This document shows positions 1 to 12,165 of a stretch of DNA of 64,000 nt, one piece after another (positions within the stretch are counted from its first letter, which is position 1; each line of letters starts with the position of its first letter). The stretch comes from Larimichthys crocea. Taxonomy: Eukaryota > Chordata > Actinopteri > Sciaenidae. The DNA is taken from contig NC_040012.1 in assembly GCF_000972845.2 (NCBI RefSeq), positions 9,837,552-9,901,551 of the forward strand. Direction: 5' to 3'. The translations under genes were made by a program, and so were the position numbers. The notes under the pieces were generated by a model that was not told the origin of the DNA, made no database searches, and was given only the letters and a program-made list of their open reading frames with translations.

Positions 1-3000
1 TGCCTCGTGTAAGCTTCACTTGTCAATTTGGGCTACAGATCTGGTGTGATCGCAAGCTTCACATATATTATTGTGTAGTGAAACTGAATTATTTTAACAC
101 TACACACAGTTTGACCTTTTACGAATGCAAATGTGTTGAAGTCAAAACTATAGATCCAATACACGCTCAAAGAAGAACTCAAAGACAGTCGGATAAAGTC
201 CTGAGTTTCCAAGTTTCTGTTTGTATACAGCTATCATAAAGAGATGACAGATGTGACAGGAGTGACCCTGAAGTTATATGCTTGCACAGTGGGGGGATGA
301 CCTGCAGTGCTAGACTTAGTGTTAATGAACTAAGCTGCTAGCATGTCTATCACTGGCTGACCACTACTGGCTGTGCAAGCTATTATTAGAGTCTTAGACA
401 GCACTGCCTGTGGGTTTGAAAATGCTTTTTACTATGAGGCATTGAACTCTATCCTCTGCATATTTTTAAGTTAGTGGCAATCTTCTGCTGGGTAACCCGA
501 CCAACGCAATAATTTAAGGAGAAACTGGAAAGTACATACATGTTTGCAGGGATTGTGGTTTGCTCCAAGTCTATTTAGTTTGTTTCTCAAATGTTTTAAA
601 GCATTTTTCAAGAACAGCTGTGTTATTCGGTTATTCTCTGATTATCTTCTTACCATAAAGACAGACTGGATAGCCAACAAACTGCCGCAAAGAGTTGAAC
701 TTTGGACTGGGAACGTCTCCCAAATTAAAAATAAAACCGATCACATGAAGAACACATTCTCATATTCAGCGAGTCAAAGTTCAGCCGGGTTGTGAAGGCA
801 GACAATGACAGGTGTATACACAATAACAGCAGCCTCCACAGTGAGTGACAGCTGCTGCTGTGCTACATGCAGACACAGAGCTGCTGTGAAAAAAAAGCTT
901 TGAAGCAAACTATCGTATGACGTGATGAGTCATTGCTGCTGATGTGGCTACAACAGCGACGAGAGACGGCTGTAAGAGACCGGTTGACCTCCGGGCTATT
1001 CTTTCCAGTGCGATAAAGCGCCGAGCTCATCACGACCTCGAAAAACCTGCTCAGAAAGCAGCGATCTGATGATAAGCTGCTTCCTGAGAACACGTGTCGG
1101 TATCAACAACATTATGCTTCCCCTATTTGTGACTATACCTCAAAAGCAAAAGAGTGCTGACTTAAGATGAATCATTAAGCTACAGTATAGGGCGCACACA
1201 CATGCGCATAAATGAGAGATTACAGTCTGCGGGAAGCTGTAATGCTGAATAGACTCTAATGTGAAGTAATTTCAAACCAGTGTGCTCCAGGCCTGCTTAG
1301 AGTGCACTTTAAGACCCAATCTGCCACAAATGGAATGAGGGGAAATTTGAGATAGTCTTTCTCACCTCTGTTTAACCTTGTCCTCTGTGTGTGTGTGTGT
1401 GTGTGTGTGTTTTCATTTGTGTGCCTTTATCCCCACTGTGTCTATCCATTCATGCGTCAGTCCATTAAACACGATATTTCGATATGGTTATCAGGTGATA
1501 TCTCAGACACCCCTGATGTCTGATGAGGTGAGATGAAGCATCTTCACACCCCGTCCCAGTGTAGAGAACCGATTAGCCTAATGACGGCGGTTTTGATGAA
1601 AGCGGGGGGTTTTTCTTTTTCCTCACTCTTTCAGATGGAGTTGTTTGCATCGGCTTAATCAGCAGTAGCAGTTTGACAGTTTGAGAGTGCCTCCATGAGA
1701 TCAATACCACCACAACACTTAATGCATGTCTTATTGTCAACAAATCCCATGAAAAGACCAAAACCAACAATGAATAGAACACAATAATACAATAAGTGTT
1801 GTCCTCTGTCCTCCTGAAAGCTTTTAAGACACACCAGTGAGCCACGCGGATGTCCTCGCTGACATGTTTCTCTATAACACAAACACTGTTTATTTTGAGT
1901 TAATCCCACATAACACCAACCTGCTGACAGAAACACCAAACGTGTATTAATCCACCACTGAAAATAGTCCCGTACAAATATACTATCTACTCCTGTTTTG
2001 TGAAGAGAAACTATATATTTATATCGATATTATATATATTTATATCGATTTCTGTCTTCACAGACAGAGAAGGGAAGTCAAAAAGAGAGAGACTGAGACT
2101 TATTCAGATCCGGCACTGTGGCGAAAACACAGGTTTTTGCATTCATTCCGGGTGGTAGTGCATTTTGTCTGCGGTGGTGTGGGCCAAAGGAGTGTCTGCC
2201 AAAAACGCTGTCCGACGTCACGCTGTGGCCGCTCTACCTGTTGTGTTCTGGCTTTGTTTATTTCATGAACCCAGCTTCCTAATGTGTTTCTGGCTCGCAG
2301 TTTATGCTGCAAAATAGTGACACGAAGTTTGGTTTGTGTTCAATGGTTTGAGAGAGAGAGCAACAGGAAAGCACTGGTTGAGAGACACAGACAGGGAATG
2401 AGAGTGAGCGTGCACCGGCATCAGTATAACTGGTTAATCAACGACCTGCCACAGCGCCTGATCCTCTCTGAATGTATCTAACACGTTGTTGGATTTGGTC
2501 TTTCTTTAGGCAACCTCCAGCAATATTGAGTTTATTTCCTTTCTTCTGCTGCACATAACTTCAGTATTCAGAGTTAGGCCAAGTGGGCCTTCTTTAAACT
2601 AATTTTAATTTAAAAGAAATTGTAAATCATAGCTGTGCAGCAATTAGGGGACAATTCCAAGGACAATATCCAAGATATATTACACTGCCCAGCATGGAGA
2701 CATTTTTAACATAGTGGAACTAAAACTCTGCAGTACTGGTACCACACTGAGCATATTTCAGTGTCTATAAAAAGTATCTCCCCTCTCGGACTTCCTAATG
2801 TTTTATTGTGCTGCTCTTGCACAGACAGTGATATTTTTTTTTGGGCGGTTTTGCAGCTTTGCCACATTTTTTCAAATGATTGACTCTACCTGTCTTCAGG
2901 GATACCAGACAATGTTGTTGTATTCTTCCCCGCTTTCATATTTTTCAGTAACCTTGTTGCACATTTGTCTGGAATGTCTGTTTCTGTGTTTTTGTGAGAG

Positions 3001-3133
3001 GTTTGACTTAGACCAGATACAGATGTATTCTAGCTACAATCCTTCATCTCATCTTGGTCTTGTTCGCTGTTTGCTGCCGCTTCCAAAACCATTCTGATGG
3101 TTTTTAAATGTGTTTTTTTGCTGTCCTTTCCAG
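1..3133 (+). other. pde1c intron (5' part of window)
   Basis: No coding exon is recognisable here. Because the first pde1c exon in the window starts at 3134 in the middle of the catalytic domain, this should be intron and the earlier exons lie to the left. It contains a TG microsatellite at about 1385-1410 and AT-rich stretches near 2010-2050. A block at about 2100-2510 recurs at about 10440-10870 because of the duplication described below. Open frames here are short, without homology I can recognise, and occur on both strands. Confidence 0.6.
1385..1411. repeat. TG dinucleotide microsatellite
   Basis: An uninterrupted TG/GT run of about 12-13 units lies inside the presumed pde1c intron. It is a simple tandem repeat. 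Confidence 0.9.
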
Positions 3134-3254
3134 CCTTGACAAGCCCAAAGCTCTGTCCTTGCTGCTGCACACAGCAGACATCAGCCATCCAGCCAAAAGT
3201 TGGGACCTCCACCACCGCTGGACCACCTCCCTACTGGAGGAGTTCTTCAGACAG
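3134..3254 (+). CDS. pde1c: PDE1C catalytic-domain exon (HTADISHP exon), copy 1
   Basis: The exon encodes a segment beginning LDKPKALSLLLHTADISHPA and ending LLEEFFRQ, typical of the PDE1 catalytic domain. PDE1 enzymes hydrolyse cAMP and cGMP and are activated by Ca2+/calmodulin. The Asp in HTADISH corresponds to the last of the four metal-ligand residues of class I phosphodiesterases. It is bounded by a good acceptor (TTTCCAG) and donor (CAG|GTGAGT). The 121-nt exon starts with the last base of a codon and ends in phase 0, which fits the next exon at 5026. LLHTADISHPAKSWDLHHRW resembles PDE1C and PDE1A more than PDE1B; the exon at 8252 decides for PDE1C. Upstream exons lie outside the window. 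Confidence 0.93.
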
Positions 3255-3474
3255 GTGAGTTGGTGTACCTGCAGGTCACATACTCTGTCATAATCACAAG
3301 TGGCTGATCCAATGAAGATGTAAGGGTTGGATACATGTAGAGAGAACATGACATGCTTTTTAGCTGGTCACATACACAGAGCTGCAATATACACTCGATT
3401 CCTTAAGGTACACATAATTATAACTAATGCAAGAAATGTGATATTTTGTCCTCCATCTTTCACTCATCTATCAC

Positions 3475-3860
3475 TAATGCTTGCCTACAAAGTAGTCTCC
3501 AGTTCTGCATCTACTTACTTGAATGACTTTAAACCTCCCGACCGTTGTCTTCCTCCAATGTAGGATGCCTGGATCTGCCACCTGTACACTCAGGGCAATC
3601 CAAACCTTTCTCGTCTGTTGTTTCCCATTTGGTGGAACATCCTACCAGTTCCTACCAGATCATGGGCGTCGCTCTCTAAATTCAAAAACCTCCTCCTCTT
3701 CTAGCACTACCAACAGCTGGACATGCTAAATCTACCCCCCTCTACACTTGATTATATGCGAGTAGTACTTCTTGCTGCACTAACATGTCCTTGTTGCTCT
3801 GTACCTTGATTGTGCTTTTTTGTAAGTCACTTTGGATAAAGGCATCAACTAAATGACTAA
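3475..3860 (+). repeat. LINE-like 3' end, copy 1
   Basis: The block ends in CACTTTGGATAAAGGCATCA followed by a short AAATGACT-type tail. That ending is common to 3' termini of L2/Rex-type LINEs and related SINEs in fish. The upstream 300 bases can be read as a broken reverse-transcriptase C-terminal tail, with stops and frame changes. The same element is present at about 11780-12165 because of the larger duplication. The family call is tentative. Confidence 0.5.
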
Positions 3861-5025
3861 ACGTAACGCTAGACTCATTTTTAGAAACATCGTTCATAGT
3901 ATAATGCTATATAATTCAATCAGAGTTTTAGACAGAAACGCTAATGATGGCAAATCAATCCATCTAATTATCCCTTTGAGTATTTGAGTATATGGCATTG
4001 TTTACACCATTAAGAAAGAATGAAGCAATCTACGGCCCCTGCACTGGAAAACCTAACTGAAGCATTATTAATGTTGTTGCCAAGACAAATCATTTAGTGT
4101 CTGTTCTTCAGCTTTAGATTGTGTCCTGTGATCCTCCTCAGAAAATGGAGTTTGGCCAGTTGTCGTGGACATTTTCTGGTCACGTTTAGGACTTTTCAAT
4201 CGTGTTGGCTCAGCCAAAATCGAAAGTTCTTTGTTAACGCAAAGTGAAAATCAATGCTCTATTGGACCAGCTGTAGAGAAACTCTTTTTCCGAGGATTTC
4301 TTTTAATTGCCAAAAGATGAAACGCTCGATTTGAAGCCAAGTTATTTATTGTTTGTAGCCACTTCTTTGGTGCTGGTGTTCAGGATTGCACTTCTTGTTG
4401 ACAATGATATTAATGAATTATTGTTTTGTTTTGGTGCTCTGGTTCAACTCTATCCCCCTAAGCACTATATCACTAAGATATGCAGTCATATTCATAAGTG
4501 TAATTGCAGTCATTTTTAAAATGACGCTGTGACAAAGTGTCATGGCAGATCAAAATGTAGAACATTACCTCTTTGATAAAACAACACATTTTATCCATAA
4601 ATAATAAATTGTGCATTTGTAAAAGTCAACAAGAAGGTCAGACGTTTAACTGGTTCCACATTGCTTTCATCTCTTCCATTATTAATCCACATTGTTCTCA
4701 TTATCAGTGCTATTGTTATTGTTGCAGCCTTCACAGGGCCTTTGTCTCTCGGGATATGAATTGCCGATAAATAGCTTCTCCAAAGAACATTGCCTCCCGA
4801 CTTCACATCTCATCTGTTTGTGACAAATCAGGAGGGAAAATGAAACACATTTGTGGCCCAAAAGCATTCAAGGCGTGGGCCGGACAAAATCAAATCCCGT
4901 TGATGGAAGTGTGTGTGCATACGATGTACTGTATAGTGGTGTGTGTGTCTGGAGTGTGGGGCACATTTATGAAGAAAACGAAAGACTAAGAATGATTTTG
5001 ACTGAGTAAGCTTTTGTATTTCCAG

Positions 5026-5107
5026 GGGGACAAAGAAGCAGAGCTCGGCCTGCCGTTCTCTCCACTCTGCGACCGAAAGTCCACAATGGTGGCACAGTCC
5101 CAGATCG
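5026..5107 (+). CDS. pde1c: PDE1C catalytic-domain exon (invariant Gln exon), copy 1
   Basis: This 82-nt exon encodes GDKEAELGLPFSPLCDRKST followed by MVAQSQI, nearly identical across all PDE1 paralogues. The Gln in SQIGF is the invariant purine-contacting glutamine of the phosphodiesterase active site, which can accept both cAMP and cGMP in PDE1. Splice sites are clear: acceptor TTTCCAG before GGG GAC, donor ATCG|GTGAGT. It starts in phase 0 and leaves one base, which combines with GT from the exon at 6034 to make glycine. Confidence 0.95.
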
Positions 5108-6033
5108 GTGAGTGGCTCCTCCATCCTTACATACACCACCTGTATGCTGGCATGTGTTGGTGTGAGTGTACAAGCTCTGCTCCAGTAAGAGTTTATCAGT
5201 GAAATAAAGGGATTTTGTAAGCTTTAAGGTGTCCTACTTCATGTTTATATAGATAGATGTCTTATCTTCAATTGAGGGTGAAGTATATACAGTCTTTTAG
5301 GTAGAACTAGGAAATATGAACATTAAAAAACATGCAGAGAAGGAGGCAGGATGTTTTCATGGTTGTATAAAGTCCAAATAACTTCCACCAAGAAGCTAGT
5401 TGCCTGAAAGGCCAAATCCAGGGCAACAAGTCTATAAAGCTCTCAGATGTTACTTGTAAATCTTGAAGGATGGATTTTATCCCCCTTAAACACTCACATG
5501 GCCACATTTAGAGTGCATTTTTTTTGCACAGAACGAGGACTGTTCCATTAAAACAGCATTAAAGGAACCCCTTTGCAGCCAGTGTGGAAAGAAGACCATT
5601 ACAGCAGCCAATAACAGTGTAATTGTGCATACAGGCATATGAGTGTTGTTTTAAGATGGACTTCTCATTTCCATTAATAGCTGTGAGCGAACAGTAATAA
5701 TTATAGGCAACTGAGATGTTTTCATCAGCTTCTTCTGTCTGGTTTTAGCCGGACAGACACTGTGTACAGATTTTAGTGAGTCAGTCTACCTGAAACTTTA
5801 AAGTGATGTGAACAAAAACAGGATTTTGAAATGTGAGAAGGACACAGGACAAAAAGATTGAAGGTAATATTCATCTATGGCTGACGGTGTTAACATTGAA
5901 ATCTGTTTGTATCTCAGATTTGATCATTTTCTATCATACCTGTGGTTTAATTTTTCTTAATTTCATAAATTATAGCATTACAGTGATTGTTGAACTTAAA
6001 CCTGAGATTATATTCTGACATCTTTGTTTTCAG

Positions 6034-6154
6034 GTTTCATAGACTTCATCGTGGTGCCCACCTTCACTGTGTTGACGGACATGATGGAGCGTATCGTCAC
6101 ACCGCTCATCGACGAGGCCTCCCATTCAGGTTTTGCCGGCTTTAGACGCTCGAG
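6034..6154 (+). CDS. pde1c: PDE1C catalytic-domain exon (GFIDFIV exon), copy 1
   Basis: The exon encodes the last catalytic-domain helices, starting GFIDFIVVPTFTVLTDMMER and running to SGFAGFRRS. The acceptor is TTTTCAG and the donor TCGAG|GTGAGC. The exon is 121 nt and its AG end joins the T of the next exon to give Ser, rebuilding the RRSSLNS junction known in PDE1C. The usual acidic residue in FIVEPTF is Val here, and it is Val in both copies, so it is unlikely to be a sequencing error. This residue is not one of the known metal or nucleotide ligands. Confidence 0.93.
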
Positions 6155-7449
6155 GTGAGCAGCATGAGTTTGGATTGTTAAGACTGAGCAGATGGAAGTG
6201 GGTGACTGTATGTAAATCGAAGTAAAAAGTTTAACCAAGGCTAGGAAAAGTTAGTGTTTTCTATCCTTCACCTCTCACACCTCTCTGACGTGACTAAACC
6301 TCAGCAGCTCCTCTGCAATAACAGCATATCTAATGGACGTATTGAAAACAGCAGATGAGTCTTCCATGAGTAATCCATTTCCTGCGCGTGGAAATGTCTC
6401 CACCTTTCATCAGGCAGAGCCACGAACCTTGAAATTGATATTTTAGAGATGCTATTCGAGTTCGCTTCTCTGTCTCTGATCAAGAATGGGACTCAGTGCT
6501 GAATCGGCATGCACAATAGCCTCTCAAGACACAAAAGGAAGTGATTTTCTCTTCACTGGCTTAATTAATTGTCCCAGTACTTTTCCTACAGCAGCGTTCT
6601 AAATCAGATTTATCAAGGCTTTGAAACCCAAACAAATAAAGTACACTCCACTGGCTGCTGCATTACTAATATTTAAACTATCCTGAGAAAGATGATTTGA
6701 CTGTTATTTGCTTAAACTTTGTCTCTCTTACTGTGAGCTTATTGGAAAAAATAAAGCAGCACTCGGGGAGTCTGCCACTGCCTCTTCCGTTGCACCTGCA
6801 CATCAATATCAGCCTCCCCGTTCTCCTCAACAGCAGTCATTAGCATCACTCAGTGGGCCTCCAGTCGAAGCTAACCAAGTGGAAATCTCACATAGTGTTG
6901 CCTCTTGTGCAGTCTCCTTGTCTATGTACACACCTGGGTGCTTATACGATTCCTTGAACATCAGCATTTATAGCTGCTTTCAGTCATCTGTAGCTATGTC
7001 TGTCTGCAGCTGATTATCTCCTTGTCTCCCTATATTCTTCTTTTAGTGTGCATCTGAATGTGAATGCTTTTTTTTCTTCTTTTTTTTAGCCAAACTAGCA
7101 GCAGGGATATCCATGTTGATCTGTTGGTTTGGTCCAGACTGAAACTGAGTACTCCAGAAATGTAATGTTGCATCTCCATAAAGTTGGAGGACTCCCAAGA
7201 GACAGAACAGTCAGACTGAAGCAGCAGAGGGCGATATATTCTTACTTTTAGTCCCTTGTATGGATCTTTCATTCAGTCTTGGTGACTATCTGACGATGAT
7301 TTAGACTCTGCAGGAGACAGCAAATGTTTGTGGGCTTCCAATGTGGCCAGTTAATATCCAGAAAACAGATATCCGGGCCAAGACTTCCTCTGCAGTCGGA
7401 TTAGCAAATTTAAATGTGAGACTGATGATGAAAAACAGATATTTGCTTG

Positions 7450-7690
7450 TGAATCCAATCCACTTTATTTATATAGCACGATTTTAGCAAACACAGGGTT
7501 TCCAAAGTGCTGCACAGTACGATAGAACACATTAAATAACACAATAGAAACACAACAAAACATCAAGTAGATAATAGAAAGATAAAAATAAAATGAATAA
7601 AAGGCACTAGATAAGATAAATAAAATCAGACAAGAATAAATACGTAAATAACAAGATGCATGTATACACATAAAATCAACCATCTACATG
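7450..7690. repeat. Interspersed repeat (TTTATTTATATAGC type), copy 1
   Basis: It contains CCACTTTATTTATATAGCAC and CAAAGTGCTGCACAG, a pair found in a very common teleost interspersed repeat. An A-rich tail of about 150 bases follows (7525-7660). The same block recurs at about 15715-15955 in copy 2. The exact family is not determined. Confidence 0.55.
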
Positions 7691-8251
7691 GTGTTAAAAG
7701 CCAAAGAGAAGAGGTGGGTTGTGAAGATAAGAGCCGATGGGTTACAAGATTGCATTTCGACCAACGCACCGATGCAACTGAAGCCCACTCAGACATGACT
7801 GGTCAATACTACTCTGGCTACAAACATAAACCAGAGCAGTTCTGATGGCAATATCTTGATCCTGTGTTCAATTCGCTGATATCTGTTTACAGAGATTACC
7901 TCTCATCAGACCCCATCGATTCTTAAATACCGACTTTTTAAACTTTTGTAAAGCGAGATCTCTGTTAGCCTCCATGCCAGCTCAGGTAACCCTGAGGATA
8001 TTATTTTTGTCAAACCTGTAAAGGCCATATTTAACTGTTTTCACACAGAGTTAGGGTCTTGAGTATGAGTACATGAGTACATTGTTTAATATAGGTGGAG
8101 TGCGCCTTTATTTTTTCCATATGTCCAAATACCTCAAGTGTCTAACAGTGAACATAGTAAACATCATACCTGCTCAACATAAACATGTTAGCATTGTACC
8201 TGTTCAACATTCACCTTTTAACCCTTTCCCCCTCTCGTTTTTTCTGTGCAG

Positions 8252-8427
8252 TCTGAACAGTATTACCTCAGAGGAGGCCAAGAGGCACAGTGTGAAGAGC
8301 ATGGGCTCTGAAAGCAGCTCGTCGGGACAAAGCTCTTTGCTGACGGTGGACATGAAGAACTTCAAGGCGTTGTGGAACGAAGAGGTTTATCAGAACAGGG
8401 AGAGGTGGAAAGCGCAGGCTGGTAAAG
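8252..8427 (+). CDS. pde1c: PDE1C exon after the catalytic domain, copy 1
   Basis: The exon encodes SLNSITSEEAKRHSVKSMGS, a Ser-rich stretch, then DMKNFKALWNEEVYQNRERW. This layout (RRSSLNS, AKR, SVKS, FKA.W, NRERW) matches the PDE1C post-catalytic region and differs from PDE1A and PDE1B, so it is the main reason for choosing PDE1C. The acceptor is CTGTGCAG. I place the donor at GGTAAAG|GTACAG because the remaining G then combines with AG of the exon at 18703 to give Glu and a smooth AGKEAEERAKREAEE junction. An earlier GT in GCTG|GTAAAG is possible but breaks that fit. Confidence 0.9.
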
Positions 8428-9060
8428 GTACAGTAAATCCTTACAACCATACAAGGACATAAAGCAGTAAAATTGAAATGATTTGTGGACTCTGGGACGT
8501 TAATGCTCTGGTAAAAGCAGACCATGAGATCCGCCAGAACCAGAAAAAAATAGCTTGTAAACCCGTAATGCGTTTAGCTTACTCAGGAAAGGATTTTGAC
8601 CGCCATGTGTGTGACTGTATTAGTGTGGGATTTTGTGAGATACACAGTGAGCATCAGTCTTTATTTAAATATTTATTTAATCCACTTTAAGGTGTTTATA
8701 AGCTGTGGCTAATAGATTTGTTTACTTATTTTTATCTTTTTATACAGCACTCTAGTTTATAAATGATAAACTATATTATTATTAACAATTGGAGAGTTGA
8801 TGGTTTCATATATTAATGAATTATTGACATTTATAACAGCAGACTTGGTGTTATAAATGTGTGATTCACTATAAAAGTTTATTACCAAATAAAAAGGCTA
8901 ACAGCAGCCAGTGGGATTTTTATGTTAATCATTAGATTGACATATTTTTAGACTTAATTATGTATGTGTATTTTAGTCTAATAACTAATTTCTCTGTCAT
9001 GTTGACAATGTTATCATAACAAGACTTTTTATAACAGTTCCCTTCAGCTCTATGGAGCGT
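8428..9060 (+). other. AT-rich intron sequence, nothing recognised
   Basis: This intronic stretch is AT-rich and nearly identical to 16711-17340 in copy 2. The similarity is much higher here than in the preceding 6 kb, with substitutions rather than indels. I see no exon, RNA gene or named repeat. Confidence 0.5.
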
Positions 9061-9144
9061 TTTAGCATCTTTGAGCTCCTATTTTTGGTTTTTAAGCCCG
9101 CATTTAGCATCTTTGAGCTCCTATTTTTGGTTTTTAAGCCCGCA
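9061..9144. repeat. Perfect 42-bp tandem duplication
   Basis: Two adjacent identical 42-base units (9061-9102 and 9103-9144) begin TTTAGCATCTTTGAGC. Copy 2 of the large block has only one unit at the matching place (about 17346-17387). The two versions may be alleles or an assembly error. Confidence 0.9.
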
Positions 9145-9171
9145 GCTTTACTGTTTTCGTTCAATCTCGCC

Positions 9172-10002
9172 CAGAGGTGTCAAAAGTACACACATTCTTT
9201 ACTCAAGTACAAGTATAGATACCTGTGTTTAAAAAGACTCTAGTAAAGGTTGAAGTATTGACTCGACTTTTTTACTCAAGTTAAAGTGAAAAGTACAGGC
9301 TCTAAAACATACTTAAAGTATAAAAGTATAAAGTACCAGTAACCTTGTGAAGGACAAACCCACCATTTTAGGGAAAAGCTTACAGGACCTACAGTCTGTC
9401 CAAGCAAAGAAAAATGAACTGAAATCAATACAAAAAGCTACATTGGCCAATCTTTCCTAAACACATTCAAAAAACAAAACTGCTGTACAAGAATGAGGGA
9501 TTGCGAACTCAATGTGCATGGTGTTCAAAAACTTTATTGGTATGCAAACATCTCACGGAGGTACGGCCAAGGATGGGGGATGCGTTGCTGGTCGTCTTCA
9601 CTTGACTCTACTACATCACCCGAGGAATCTCCTCCAACAGCGCTCTCACTAGCTTTCGCACACATTTCGCTGACCTGGTGCCACCATCGCAAACAATTTT
9701 CTTCCAATGAGTTGCTGCCTGATTTTAGGCTATTTATGTTCATCGTCTTGTGCACTTGAAGACAAATGCACCAATAGGGTTGTCTTATCAGTATGTGTTT
9801 ACATACGTTTCTAAGCATAATCCAATCAATCACGTTGTCTGCATGGCGCGTTTTACTGATGCTGATGGTGAAATTTCACTGTTTATTAATAATCACCATC
9901 TAAACGCAAGAGATTTGAAAATGTAGGGAGTAGAAAGTATGGATACTTATGCTAAAATGTAAGAAGTAAAAGTCAAAAGTTGGCACAGAAATAAATATTG
10001 AA
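9172..10002. mobile_element. hAT-like MITE, copy 1, cut by the N gap
   Basis: The left end begins CAGAGGTGTCAAAAGTA next to CTCGCC, as in the complete copy at 17415-18256. The right end is missing because the sequence stops at the gap. The interior contains TACTCAAGTACAAGTATAG, typical of non-autonomous fish hAT elements. One base of the flanking target duplication differs from copy 2 (ATCTCGCC here, CTCTCGCC there). Confidence 0.8.
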
Positions 10003-10012
10003 NNNNNNNNNN
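10003..10012. other. Assembly gap of 10 Ns
   Basis: Ten undefined bases sit exactly at the boundary between the two copies of the 8.3 kb block. A round gap length of this kind is usually a placeholder set by a scaffolder and not a measured distance. Confidence 0.98.
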
Positions 10013-11453
10013 CAATACACCCACAACACTTAAATGCATGTCTTATTGGTCAAACAACATCCCATGGAAAAGGACCAAAAACCAACAATGAACTTGAAAC
10101 ACAATTATACAATAATCAATGTTTGTCCCTGTCCTCCTGAAAGCTTTAAGACACATCAGTGAGCCACGCGGATTGTGTCCTCGGCTGACATGTTTTGCTC
10201 ATAACACAAACACTGTGTTTATTTTGAGTTTAATCACATACACACAACCTGCTGACAAGAAACACACCAATGTGTATTAATACGCCACCACTGAAAATCG
10301 TCCCTTAAAATGACTATCTAGCTCCTGTTAGGTGAGAGAAAAACGAATATATCTTCATCGGATATCTATATTTATATCGATAATTAATAATTTATCGACG
10401 ATTTTAATCCTTCACAACGAGAAGAATTCAAAAGAGAGAGACGCGACGTCTGATTCAGATCCGTGCATTGGCGCGAAAACACAGGTTGTGTTGCCGCTTC
10501 AGTCCGGTGGGAGGCATGGATCTGCGGTAGGTTGGGGGGCCAAAGGAGTGTCTGCCAAAAACCGCTGTCCGACGTCATCGCTGTGTCCGCTCTACCTGTT
10601 GTGTGCTGGCTTTGTTTATTTCATTACCCAGCTTCCTAATGTGTTTCTGGCTCGCAATTTTGCTGCAAAATGAGTGACACGAAGTTTGGTTTGTGTTCAA
10701 TGGTTTGAGAGAGAGAGGCAACAGGAAAGCACTGGTTGAGAGACACAAGACAGTGAATGAGAGTGAGCGTGCACCGGCATCACGTATAACTGGTTAATCG
10801 ACGACCTGCCACCAGCGCCTGATCCTCTCTGAATGTATCTAACACGTTGTGGATTTGGTCTTTCTTTAGGTGCTTTCTTCTGCTGCACACAACTTCATAT
10901 TCAGAGTTAGGCCAAGTGGGCCTTCTTTAAACTATTTTAATTTTAAACAATTGTAAATCATAGCTGTGCAGCAATTGGGACAATTCCAAGGACAAATCCA
11001 AGATATATTACACTGCCCAGCATGGAGACATTTTTAACATATGCGGAACTAAAAACTCTGCAGTACTGGTACCACACTGAGAATATTTCAGTGTCTATAA
11101 AAAGTATTCCCCTCTCGGACTTCCTAATGTTTTATTGTGCTCTTGCCAGACAGTGATTTTTTTTTGGGGCGGTTTTGCAGCTTTGCCACATTTTTTCAAT
11201 GATTGACTCTACCTGTCTTCAGGGATACCAGACATGTTGTTGTTTTCCCCGCTTTGATATTTTTCAGTAACCTTGTTGACAATTTGTCTGGAATGTTCTG
11301 TTCTGTGTTTTTTGATGAGGGTTCGACTTAGACCAGATACAGATGTTTCTAGCTACAATCCTTCATCTCATCTTGGTCTTGGTCGCTGTTTGCTGCCGCT
11401 TCCAAAACCATTCTGATGGTTTTTAAATGTGTTTATTTGCTGTTTTTTTCCAG

Positions 11454-11573
11454 CCTTGACAAGCCCAAAGCTCTGTCCTTGCTGCTGCACACAGCGACAT
11501 CAGCCATCCAGCCAAAAGTTGGGACCTCCACCACCGCTGGACCACCTCCCTACTGGAGGAGTTCTTCAGACAG
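11454..11573 (+). pseudogene. Second copy of PDE1C HTADISHP exon, frameshifted
   Basis: The sequence matches 3134-3254 with intact splice sites but is 120 nt instead of 121. One A is lost inside the codons for HTADISH, which destroys the frame right at the metal-ligand motif. The substitution level is very low, so long-term decay is unlikely. I treat it as a redundant, error-bearing contig end; read literally it would be a broken exon. Confidence 0.85.
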
Positions 11574-11779
11574 GTGAGTTGGTGTACCTGCAGGTCACAG
11601 AGTAAATCACGAGTGGCTGATCCAGTGAAGATGTAAGGGTTGGACATGTAGAGAGAAACATGACATGCTTTTTAGCTGGTCACATACACAGAGCTGCATT
11701 ACACTTGATTCATTAAGGTACACATAATTATAACTAATGCCGAAAATGTAATATTTCGTCCTCCATCTTTCACTCATCT

Positions 11780-12165
11780 ATCACTAATGCTTGCCTACAA
11801 AGTAGTCTCCAGTTCTGCATCTACTTACTTGAATGACTTTAAACCTCCGACTGTTGTCTTCCTCCAATGTAGGATGCCTGGCTCTGCCACTGTACACTCA
11901 GGGCAATCCAAACCTTTCTCGTCTGTTGTTTCCCATTTGGTGGAACATCCTACCAGTTCCTACCAGATCATGGGCGTCCTCTCTAAATTCAAAAACCTCC
12001 TCCTCTTCTAGCACTACCAACAGCTGGACATGCTAAAATCTACCCCCCTCTACACTTGATTCTATGCGAGTAGTACTTCTTGCTGCACTAACATGTCCTT
12101 GTTGCTCTGTACCTTGATTGTGCTTTTTTGTAAGTCACTTTGGATAAAGGCATCAGCTAAATGAC
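11780..12165 (+). repeat. LINE-like 3' end, copy 2
   Basis: This is the counterpart of 3475-3860 inside the second large block, with the same CACTTTGGATAAAGGCATCA ending. Confidence 0.5.

Larger units (their letters stand above)
1702..10002 (+). repeat. Duplicated 8.3 kb block, copy 1 (ends at N gap)
   Basis: This block is repeated almost base for base at 10013-18186, in the same order and orientation, including four pde1c exons, the introns and the interspersed repeats. Copy 1 stops exactly at the run of Ns and copy 2 begins exactly after it. Copy 1 carries the intact reading frames. The geometry fits two overlapping contig ends that a scaffolder placed side by side. Scattered substitutions, a 42-bp repeat-number difference and a ~65-base difference near 9216-9280 suggest that the two ends may be different haplotypes. 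Confidence 0.9.
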
